A stretch of DNA of 64,000 nt from Micropterus salmoides (Eukaryota; Chordata; Actinopteri; Centrarchiformes; Centrarchidae). Made by a program: the position numbers and the translations under genes. The stretch covers positions 13,103,252-13,167,251 of the forward strand of contig NW_024041262.1 of NCBI RefSeq assembly GCF_014851395.1, given 5' to 3'. Below are positions 49,101 to 58,864 of the stretch, piece by piece (position 1 is the stretch's first letter; every line of letters starts with the position of its first letter). Below the pieces are notes generated by a model that saw only the letters and a program-made list of their open reading frames with translations, made no database searches and was not told the DNA's origin.

Positions 49101-52100
49101 TGGAATGTACTTGCCTTCCCTGAAAGACAAAGATAATACACATCACCTATAAGCTGAATTGAAAGCTCCACAATAGTCACTTAGGGGACCTAAGAATGAG
49201 ATTGTTTTGTCAACTGCTTCCAAACCATTTCTAAAGTCAAGAATGAACTTTGAACCCCAAAACTGGCAAGAAGTCTTTAAAGTGTTCAGAAATATTATTA
49301 TTTGAATATTTTTTCTGTGGCTTACTGGTTATCACCATTTATACAATTTCTCCTAGACATTTCCATCTTGCTGTTGGTCTTAATGTTTGACTCACAGGTT
49401 TAACAGGTTTTTGTCTGTTTTAGCGGCCATGTTTTTACCATTTGAAGTAATTTAGCTCGTTTATTATTTCACCATTTTAAATTATACTTGATTTTCCATC
49501 TTAAGTGTCACTCACTTATTGAATCTGCCTCCTTCAGTTCTCTTCACACCCACAGACATAACATTATCTGTTGCAAACACATCTACTTGTAACGTAATCC
49601 CTTTGTGTTTCTCTGATAAATGCTACACTGTGTCGCCTAACCCGGGCAGCCCGCTGAAGTAAAGTGAATGTGTGGGAAACACTGAATGAACCCTGTTTTT
49701 TACAAACCAAATCTTCAGCAGTCTCTCCCTCCATGTTGTTACAGACTGTGAGTAGACGCAGAGGGAGGGGCGGGGCTGCACGATGAGGGTGAGAGAGAGG
49801 AGCAAACGCTGGCAAGACTTTACGGAAACATTAACTCAACATCAAACTATATTGGTATAAACTATAAAAAGTGTCTAATTTTATATGTCTTTTGAAATTA
49901 TATCAGTATACCTCATTATACCGATATACCGCCCAGACCTAACTTGAACAGAAGAGAGCCGTTGTTTTTACAATGACATGTCAAAATTTCTGCTGTGACA
50001 ACGACCTACGGATCACACTGTATTACAGTTAGGTGGATTGTAATCTAAAATGAGACAAATACCACTAACTACATGCCCAAGAAACAAGTGGCCCCTCCCA
50101 ACCTGTTGCTGGCTCCAGGGCTGTCTCGGCCCCTTTCGCGCTCTCTGTCACGGGGGCTCTCACGGCCCCTCTCGCGATCGCCGCCATCCCGCACCACAGC
50201 GCTGTACTTGTCCTCCTCAGTTTTGCACTCATCATTTTCCAGGCCGACTCGATGGCGATACTGGGGGCTAGACTCAATCTCACTGGCCAGGCGAGCAGCG
50301 CGTGCCTCCCTCTGTCGGAAGACCTCGGAGTTGCCCTTCTCCAGTGGCACACTGCAGGACAGCAGGAGGAAGGTGAGACAAAGAAACATGTTTTCCTGCT
50401 CTCTGCTTTAAGTTGAATTGACTAGTGAGGTCAGCAGGAGTGGTACAGTATGTGGTAAGAATGACAACCTGTAAACTCCTGGTCAACAATGACATAAGTG
50501 GACAATACTGCCATTTAAGGATGATAGTATTGTAAAATGTCTATGAAGATTCTCAGTCATCCAGGTCATAGTTATCCAACGAAGGTTAAAATCATGGGCA
50601 ACTGGACTTGGTTGAAGCTACTGGAAGACGTTTCGTCCCTCATCCAAAGGACTTCTTCAGTTCGGACTGACTGGCAGGGAAACTCAGCTATTTAACCTCA
50701 GTGGGGTCGTTGGCCCGGGGCATCGATACGGCTGGTTCGTTAGTGTTCCTTGTTGCTGTGACGACAGTCGTTACAGTCGTTAAGACTACCTGTGGCCAAG
50801 ACTGAACGACCATCGTTGGTATCTTCACCTGAGGCCAATAGGTTACGTTTGAGTTTCCTGGGAAGTGATGAAAGGACAGCATTGCAAGTGGGGGATAAGT
50901 GGTGGCGTAGACCCCCTCCCCTGTTCAATGACGGCTTCTCAACCCGGGTGTAGATGGCTTCCTTGACACCTCTTTCAAACCATCCATCTTCTCTGTCTAA
51001 AATGTGCACCTGGTGGTCCTCAAACAAGTGTCCTCTGTCCTTCAAATGTAAGTAGACTGCAGAGTCTTGACCTGAGGAGTTGGCTCTTCTGTGTTGAGCC
51101 ATGCGTTTGTGTAGTGGTTGTTTAGTCTCCCCGGTATCGATGACCCGGGCCAACGACCCCACTGAGGTTAAATAGCTGAGTTTCCCTGCCAGTCAGTCAG
51201 AACTGAAGAAGTCCTTTGGATGAGGGACGAAACGTCTTCCAGTATCTTCAACCAAGTCCAGTTGCCCTTGATTTTAACCTTCGTTGGATAGTATTGTAAA
51301 CAGATTCTCACTTTTAATTTGTAATTATACCAGAGATGCTGCCAAAAGTACAATACAAAAGATATATATGTAAAGTCTCACTACTCAGAGTACCAACTTC
51401 CAATTTTTTCTCCTGGTCTCCTTGCAAAAACTTTTACAGTAATCTTAGTAATAATAATTTATCAAGAAATGGTGAAAGCAATGAATCTATGTGGAAACTT
51501 ACGTATACATGGAGAGGCTGGAATCATATGTTGACGTGACTCCGTATTTCACTTCATTGTAACGGAACATCTCATTGGCATCCCAACCATTGGACTTAAG
51601 AAGAAAAAAAACAAAACAATTAAAAAAGGGAGATTATTGGTGTGGATAAATAATTGGTGTTTATAATAATGCTTAATAAGTACAACAGTTTAAAAATTTT
51701 TTTATTTCTTGTGGCATATCAGACTAATGGGTTAAAAAGATTGAGTATGAATGATCAACTGAAAAAAACACTGTATGTGTATATATAAAAAGTACGTTAG
51801 TTGGTGTTTCTGTATGGGTTAAAGAGACAGTGCAACTCACAGCATCATTTTCCAGATCATAACTCTCTCCATTGCTGTCTCCTCCCTCCCATCTCTGCAA
51901 GACCTTCTCCTTGTGATCTCCATTGATGCGACTAGAGCTGATGGCTGTGTCTGTGAAGGTGTCTAAAAGCAAAGAAAAAAAAGAAAAAGTGTTACCTTTG
52001 GCAAGAGTTTGTGCCCACCTGCATTTGGGTCTGATTCAAACCATGACATTATGTAACATTGTTATTATTTGCTTACTTCTAACCGTACTGCAAAAAACTG

Positions 52101-54643
52101 GAGCCTAGACTTCAAATCAATTATTTTCTCTCCCCTTTTCACAAAATCAAGAGGCAATTTAAACCAGCCAAACAAAGTCAGCTCAGAGACTTTACTCCTT
52201 GTTATTCGAACTGTGCACTTTGTCAAAATTTACAACACTTGGAAAACCAGTTACTATAACTCAAGGATGCTCTTAGCATGAACGCAATCTAATGCTTACT
52301 TTCAGTCCTCTTTTCTTTTTAAAAGAGGAACTACATGTCTTCGCTACAAATGCACTGCAGGTCTGTGAAGAACTTGTATTTGTTTCTTTCCCTGTTACCC
52401 TGGCCCCCCAGCATGTGTGTGTTTGTACCTCTGGTGGCAAAGTTGAGGTCAACATCTCTGCAGATCATAGTCACCAGGTCCGAGGGGCTGAAGATCATGG
52501 TGTCAGTGATTTCCTCCCTCCGTGGCGGAGCTGATGTTGGGCCCTCCTCCTCCTTGCTGCGTTTGTGTACAGCGTCCACAGCCAACTCACACTAAGGACC
52601 AAACATTGGGATGGCAGCAGAAATTTGAGGACTGTGTGAACTCACAGAGCAGAAATTAAACAATTAAAAAAAAAAAAAAAAGACACATTTTTCCTTGACA
52701 TAAGTTTACCGTTATAGTGACAGGATTACTTGCAGAGCTTCATTAAATTGGCACAGGGAAGTGCATACCTTTGTGCTCAACATGAGCTTCTTACCCGAGA
52801 ACTGAGAGTCTTGAATATGCCTTCAAATACACTGCCATTCTTCACTCTTATGTCACAGGTGGAACCCTGAGAGCGAGAAAGATTTTGTTAAGGACCTTGT
52901 TTCACCAGAAAAGTAAGTCAGAAACAAATTGCTATTTAGATCAGTGACACACCCAAAACTAGAACAGCATTTGCGGATTAAACATATTTTGTACACTGCG
53001 CAGTGTGCTTCTTTACAGACAAAAGTAATATATGGCAGTTTTTCATGGCCAGATGGAACAAGGATTTAACCCTATTTCAGCTGCTGTAAGTCTTCACTAC
53101 CATTCATTTCCTACAATAATCATCCTGGTCTGAGAAGTAAGTAAGTGAAATGTTTTTGTATAGTGCTTTTTACAGCAAGTGCTTTAACAAAGCAGTATAT
53201 AACATACAAGAAAGAAATCAAAGAAGATGAAGTGACCTCCAGAAGAACACTGTTAACAAGCTAAATGACTTACCACAACAGCTGTGAGGAAATGAAGCAT
53301 TCTGGCATTGTTGTACACACCCTCGAACACCTGCAGATGGAAAAGGGTTTAAAGTATCCATCAAGAGACGTTTCACTAAGACAAGACATAAAAACTTGTC
53401 AGCATCGATATACTCACAGGAGATGACTGGAATGACGGCTTTGCAGAAGTTCGATTCCTGTGAGAAACAGCACAGTTAAAATGCCTTTGTCTGCTTAGAA
53501 GACAAAGGAGAATAACTTGTTTTTTAAGGACAGTTAAAGCAGTGACTATTCCACATTGCTCATTTACAACATATGGCTAGTTGAGAAGTGGACAAGCTTA
53601 CATAGGACGCCTGACGAGTTCCCAAATCAGCATTCCTACTGCACATAAGACTTGTTCTCTAGAATCACCTATTGTGAATATAAACCTTATTGATACTGTC
53701 AAACTTTATGGCTTAGAGCAAAAACAGTGGCATCTGAACAGAGGCATTTTTATAAGGAGGTATGGTGTCGTATTATTTTCAGCCTTAAAGAAAACTTCAA
53801 TATTAGTTAACATCAGGAAAAGCATGTTTGAGTTTTACTGTTCCCTTTAAAAATATTTAATGTCTTCAAGAAATAAAAGGAAGAGGTACAGCCACATTTA
53901 AACCATGTCAACATTTAGACTTGAATTGAAAACGTTGATTAGAGCAAACTTTCATCTTCATACATGCAACAAAAAGGTATTGAGATCAATGTGGATGAAA
54001 CCTCCATAAAGAATGATCAAATGGGATGATATTGCTGCTAGTCACATACACGGTTACAAAACAAAGACTGAGACAAGAGTTTAGTAAACACACACTCCTC
54101 TCAGATTCACGCCACACATGACCTTGTGCTGGCCCTAAAATATATTCATTATTAATTATAACGTTTCTTTATCGTGCTTTCTTTAGCTACAAAGACGTGT
54201 TGTCGTAAAAATGTTTTTATTTTTATCAAAACACCAACGTCCTTTCTCTGACAGGACAGATAAACTTCGTTTCGCCTGTATGCTAATCTGCTCCTCTTTG
54301 CTTTCACCAAACTTGGACCCACCTCACTTTTTTGTCTTGGGTTCAATTTGAGGATTCTGATTGGCCCACAATCACTGTCAATCAAACACAAACTAATCTC
54401 ATTGGCCTTGAGATAAGCTTCTATTTCCGAGACACACCCACAGCGCTTTAACCGGTAGGCCTCTGAGTCACAAGACAATCCCCGGACTGTCCTAACAGCA
54501 CATCCCCAGCACGCTTACCTCCCGGCCGGTGTCCTGTTCCCGCTGTTGATGCCGCTGACTGGAGACGACATTCCACCGGGGCCCGTGGTCCCGTTAGACG
54601 CTTTTCTCCCGCCTGAGCCGGGTTGCTGCTGTTGTTTCATCAT
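43164..54643 (-). CDS. atxn2l: Ataxin-2-like protein
   Basis: The ataxin-2 family comprises cytoplasmic RNA-binding proteins of stress granules and P-bodies that bind poly(A)-binding protein. Twenty-three coding exons on minus: 54643-54519, 53457-53418, 53330-53274, 52866-52795, 52591-52429, 51962-51841, 51594-51503, 50351-50103, 49119-48704, 48616-48530, 48424-48311, 48115-48032, 47827-47778, 47031-46682, 46574-46505, 46147-46013, 45398-45335, 45018-44837, 44643-44502, 44330-44221, 43880-43701, 43499-43328, 43213-43164. All phases agree; 1,041 aa, against 1,075 in human. Residues about 56-150 form the LSm domain (NARMLHFLTAVVGSTCDIRV, IFEGIFKTLSSR). The LsmAD region runs about 195-300 (MFRYNEVKYGV to ESSPQYRHRVGLENDE). 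The PAM2 motif STLNPNAKEFNP is at 679-690. A Pro/Gln/His-rich tail ends in SFHPPGN. WEGGDSNGESYDLENDA and GTFTDTA-type wording favour ATXN2L over ATXN2. Residues about 285-307 are Arg/Glu/Ser/Asp rich. Start: ATGATG at 54643, of which the first is used. Confidence 0.96.
50537..51287 (-). mobile_element. 5'-truncated Penelope-like retroelement with GIY-YIG remnant, in atxn2l intron 7
   Basis: The insert is flanked by the 13-bp direct repeat ATAGTATTGTAAA (50524-50536 and 51288-51300). Its two ends are long inverted arms: about 50573-50729 and about 51136-51288 share GGACGAAACGTCTTCCAG, GAAGAAGTCCTTTGGATGAG and TTAAATAGCTGAGTTTCCCT in opposite orientation. Between them a minus-strand frame (about 51136-50743) encodes the C-terminal endonuclease part: GETKQPLHKRMAQHRRANSS, then GHLFED, RGVKEAIY and PSLNRGGGLRHHLSPTCNAV. 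This wording is that of the GIY-YIG domain of teleost Penelope-like elements. The reverse transcriptase part and the YIG core are missing, so it is dead. It lies in the same orientation as atxn2l. Confidence 0.75.
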
Positions 54644-55310
54644 CGTGAAGCGTAGACAGTAACTGTTACAAAGTGTAAGCTAACTTATAAGAAACACTGA
54701 AACCTGTCGACGTGAAGCGAACTATCTTTAGCGATATCGCCTATCCCGAGGAGCGCAGAGCCGGTGTAACCTCACTAAGACCGGCTACTGGAGCTAATCT
54801 TGCTAACACCACTGACTTGTGGCCTAAAACGTAAAGGCAAAATACCTCACTATTTTAATTAAATGTAACTAAACAAATCCCCCTAACTATCTAGTGTATA
54901 ACCACAGCGGTTGTGTCAAAGCAAGCGACTAATAAAATTACACGCGTTTCCGTGTAATTACTTAGCAGCAGCTAAAGTTAGCTGAGTTAGCATTAGCTTT
55001 GATCTTCACTTCGCTTCCCTCCGGGATTTACTTTCTTCTCTGTCGCGTCGCCTTGACTCCGGCACCGCTGACCCTTCCGTTTAAAAAACAAGCTATCAGT
55101 GTTACTGTCAGTTGCCTCAGGAAGTTAAGATTGTTCAGGTTTCTTAGTGAAAACCTGCTGCGGTCGGTCAACACCACCTCTCGGTAGGTTCACTTGACTC
55201 AATCCGCGCGCGACTGACTGGAAACCGGCTGGGAGGGGGGAGGGGGCGTTGACGTGCGCGTGCGCCTTCGGCCTACTAGGGAGCCGGAGTGACGTGTGCG
55301 TTGAATCGAT
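54644..55310 (-). promoter_or_regulatory. Probable promoter and 5' UTR region of atxn2l
   Basis: Upstream of the atxn2l ATG the sequence becomes CpG rich at about 55190-55310, with CCGCGCGCGACTG, a GC-box-like GGGAGGGGGCG and two CRE-like TGACGTG words (55250 and 55290). This is typical of TATA-less housekeeping promoters. No TATA box was seen. The transcription start cannot be fixed by eye. Confidence 0.5.
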
Positions 55311-55330
55311 ACTTGATAATGATTTCGTAC

Positions 55331-56352
55331 TAAGGGAACTCTTTGGTTATTGATAACTTACTTTATAATTTTGTATGGAGAAATACAACACTCTATGTTA
55401 GAACATCAGTAGGCTATTAATGAACTCCTATGGTGGCTTCTTTATTTCTCTACCCTTTTTACATAGCCTACAGTAGCCTATATGCTCTACCCTCAACAAT
55501 TGGATAAGACAGTATTTAAGAAATGCAGCCTCAATCTGGAATTTGGTTCTGTTCTCAAAGTTTGGAGGTCTTCATACTTTGCAGCTAGCATACAATGTTG
55601 AAAAAATCTCTATAAAACTATCAAATTTACAATTGCTCCTTTCCTAAACTTAAATTTTCCCCTCACAGATAGCTACTACATCTGAAACAATAGAGACATT
55701 ATTGCGCTACTTGTGTTGGCCACATCTGTTTCTCCTCTAACATGAGAAACAATAACCACCTGCTCTGTTTCAAAAAGAATATCTGTTAAATGTTGTTCCC
55801 TATTGGAATAACGTCACTTCAGACTGGAAGAAAATTTGGTGCTTATCTTCTAAATATCTAATTCTAAATAAGGTTAAGGAAGTGTCTTTTAAATGTTGCA
55901 TCATTATTATCCCTCCAAGGTATTGCTACAAAGATATAAGGACATTGATGTGAACTACCCATTTTTCAAATGGCTCAAGATGTGTATTATTTATCTTGCA
56001 CTTTATCTCCAAAAGTATTGTTGACTCTGAATTCTCCCTTTCCTATGAAAATGTGTTGTTTGGCTTTTTTACTTACCAAGGAAAATCCTTTCTCATTTTG
56101 ATTTTATTGCTTGCAAAATCACATATTCATAAATCTAAATCCATTTTTGACAGGAAGTCAAACAGCAGGCTACATTAAAACAATCCCACTCTTAAAACAG
56201 GAAAGCCATCAAGACCTATTTACCCTGTTTAATATTTTTCAGTGCTGATTAGTGATTTTTTGTTTTTATTCTGTCAACCTTATGTTCCCCTGGCATTGTC
56301 TACTCTTGTGTGATTTATGTTTACCAAGCTGTTTGTCAATAAAAGCTTAAAA
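55331..56352 (+). mobile_element. 5'-truncated L1-type LINE, insertion 1
   Basis: The insert is bounded on both sides by AATGATTTCGTAC (55318-55330 and 56353-56365). Its right end is CAATAAAAGCTTAAAA, a poly(A) signal and short A tail. A plus-strand frame at about 56040-56130 reads FLILILLLAKSHIHKSKS, which resembles the last part of ORF2 in teleost L1/Tx1 elements (the LLLAKYHIHK region). There are stops elsewhere, so it is an inactive 3' piece of about 1 kb. Confidence 0.65.
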
Positions 56353-56608
56353 AATGATTTCGTACCTCCTCAGATATGTTTTGTTACTTTGTTATTTTAT
56401 TAAAAAAAACTGGTCCAACAATAACACAATTTTCGTAACCAAACTGTTCAACAACAACGGATCTTTGTTGCTGTCCTGGCAATAAAGGTAAAGGTACTTT
56501 ATTTGTCACATACACATAAATGTAGCGAAATTCATTCTCTGCATTTAACCCATCTCTGAAGGGAGCAATGTCCCCATTCTAGCAGATTCTGGAAATATGT
56601 GTCTGAAT

Positions 56609-57143
56609 TAGGCCTGGGCGAAAAATCGATTGAATGAATTAATTCGAATTTTTTGTTGCGGGCGATTTAAAAAATAAGTAAATCGAGTTTTTGTGTAATA
56701 GCACATTTTTGGCTCCCCGGGGTTTCCGTAGTGTTCGTTTCCCATAGCGACAACATCATACACTAAACAGCAACAGCAAGCGACAAAATGGCTACCGGTG
56801 AGAGCGGGAAGTTTGTTCCCAAGAAAGGAATAAAGTCATCTGTTGTTTGGAACTGGTATGGGTTTGCTGCGACAGATGTGGAACAACAGACACCACGCTG
56901 CAACATTTGCCTAAAGCCTATCGCAGTGAAAGGCAGCAGCACCACAAACCTATTCCAACACCTGAAACAGAGACATCCAGCCGAATATGAAAAATGCCAG
57001 TCTCTCCGCGATGAACAAAGCCGCACTGACCAACAAACCTTATTGCTTTCCTTAAGTAGGGGGGGAAATCGGAAAAAATCGTAAATTGAATTAAAGTAAA
57101 TAAAATCGGAGATTTTATTTTTAGGCCATATCGCCCAGCCCTA
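56609..57143 (+). mobile_element. hAT mini-element carrying a BED zinc finger, perfect 8-bp target duplication
   Basis: The target duplication GTCTGAAT is exact on both sides (56601-56608 and 57144-57151). The left end TAGGCCTGGGCGA and right end TCGCCCAGCCCTA are inverted repeats with one mismatch. This TAGGGCTGGGCGATAT-type end is familiar from teleost hAT elements. Of the transposase only the N-terminal BED domain remains. The element is 535 bp and cannot move by itself. Confidence 0.85.
56788..57084 (+). CDS. BED-type zinc finger fragment of a hAT transposase
   Basis: This is a 98-codon open frame inside the 535-bp hAT element, starting with ATG in good context (ACAAAATGG). BED zinc fingers bind DNA and form the N-terminus of many hAT transposases. 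Visible features are the aromatic start VVWNWYGF, the zinc ligands CNIC and HLKQRH (spacing C-x2-C and H-x4-H), and a basic lysine-rich N-terminus. The frame ends soon after the finger (NRKKS-stop), where the RNase H-like catalytic region should begin, because of internal deletion. The finger itself is unbroken. I cannot tell whether it is expressed. Confidence 0.7.
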   Translation: MATGESGKFVPKKGIKSSVVWNWYGFAATDVEQQTPRCNICLKPIAVKGSSTTNLFQHLKQRHPAEYEKCQSLRDEQSRTDQQTLLLSLSRGGNRKKS

Positions 57144-57699
57144 GTCTGAATATATCATTGGTAACATTGACAGTGAATTCTGTCTTGTTGGGAAAATGCA
57201 CTGTTTTCACAATAATAGTAACAGAAAACAAAGATTCTTTCTTAATGAATCTTTTGATCATTCTCCCCTACCATGCCTACAAAGCCAAATTTAGTCATTT
57301 TAAACCTTTAAGCCTATATAGGCAACTGAGCAGTACATTTATAGGCCCATCTGAATAAAAAAAAAGAAAGAAATTAATTTTTGCTGTTTGTTTTATGTTT
57401 TTGCATGAACCCCATGTCTTGTCTTTATTTGTATTAACGACTATTCTTGGTCTTGTTCATTGTATTTGATAATAAAGTTATATTTAAAAAAAATGATTTC
57501 GTACTGAATATTGATGGTTTCTCCTGTACACGTGGCAGTCAACCCACCACACAAAACATCAATATTTTTTATTTTTTTTTATACAATGTATCACCATGAT
57601 ATTTATTCATTCCTTCTTCCACCTTTTCATGTGTAACGCTGCTGTTGCTTGCTTTAATTTTTCATCACATTTATGAATTCATCAATAAGCTAATGCAGC

Positions 57700-58056
57700 A
57701 ACTTTGTCAGTGCGTCTATACACGCGTTATTACGACTGTAAGCTACAAACAGCATGGCGGCCTTCACAGAGAGCGTTTGCGTTACATAGCAGGAGTTTCC
57801 CAAGGGTCTTCATATATCCTTTAATCTTACTCTCTTCTGCCAACAGCAAACCTCCTTCGTCTGTTGAAATTGTAAGTACCTTTAATTCTTGAGCTGATTT
57901 GTTAGATGCAATGAACCCACACATTCGTACAAATATAGTATGTTCTTGTGAAATGAAGTCTAAATGAAGAGAGCTACCTCACTAATGTTATGAACTAAAG
58001 AATGCTATTGTCTTTGTAGATTTGGTAGACCAACACCAAACAATACCAACACAGGA
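57700..58056 (+). other. Candidate 5' UTR region of mto1
   Basis: GCATGGCGGCC at 57753 begins an 11-codon frame. A near-consensus donor (AAATT then GTAAGTACC) lies at about 57870. A small exon-like piece from the acceptor TTTGTAG (about 58020) to ACAGGAG then GTAACT (about 58056) follows. The mto1 coding start at 58865 is itself preceded by an acceptor-like CTCTACAG. These could be leader exons of mto1. The basis is splice signals only. Confidence 0.25.
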
Positions 58057-58864
58057 GGTAACTTTATTGGTTGGTTGGTCAGTATTGCATTTTTACTTAG
58101 TGTTAACATTACTCCGTCGAAGATTTGTGTTTTATTATCAAATAAACACATCTTGAAGGTAGTTCTTCCCTAAATAATAGTGGCTTAGGTTTTTTGTCAA
58201 TTAAAGGAGCATTCCAGCAATTTGGTCTTGCACCTAGAAGAGACAGATTCTAAAAATCCAAAAAAAAAACCCCACACACAGTCAAAATCGAAGTGTTACA
58301 TGTCGAGATTGATATCATGACTTTCAGTCCCTAGTATAAGTAACTTTTGTTTAGTAACGCTTAGCCTACATTTCCCATAATGCAACCAATGGCTTTAGAC
58401 CGCCCTTGCCCACCTCTTCCAAACCCCACACCTCCAGTTTGCTTCCTGTTAAAATGTTGAGTCTCCAGCCCAAGCTGAGAAATAACCCTGATGACATCAC
58501 CAGAGTTGTTTGTTCAATCTTCAGTAAGCTCCTCCAGAGTCCCCAAAAAACACAATACAATGGAGCTGAGTTTTGTGATGTGTAAACTGAACTTTATGTG
58601 AAAATTTGGTCCCTGTAAACCTTTATCTGTCCATCATATGTAGCGATTGATTCATTTCTGCTCGAGTCGTTGAGCTTCGGCCCTGCATAGTTCCTCATTC
58701 ATTGTTTATTTTAATGGGGTACATTAGCAGCACTATAGGAAGTAGTATTACCTGTCAAGCCTGATGTGATAAGTACTTTTACTTTTGAGTAATAGTCCAT
58801 TGTAGTATCAAGTTCTATTTAACTAAAGATTAAAGCAGTTTTGGCCTCACGCTCTACAGCTGCC

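Larger units (their letters stand above)
56366..57491 (+). mobile_element. 5'-truncated L1-type LINE, insertion 2, interrupted by a hAT element
   Basis: The insert lies between the second and third copies of AATGATTTCGTAC (56353-56365, 57492-57504). The right end is AATAAAGTTATATTTAAAAA. The frame at about 57240-57310 reads FLMNLLIILPYHAYKAKFSH, again like the C-terminus of an L1-type ORF2. A common teleost repeat piece (GTAGCGAAATTCATTCTCTG at about 56523) and a complete hAT mini-element (56609-57143) are inside it. Confidence 0.6.

Noticed and set aside
58201..58590. Possible MITE upstream of mto1 (GGAGCATTCCAGCAATTT start)
   Set aside because: The opening resembles a teleost repeat, but no inverted partner or target duplication was found.
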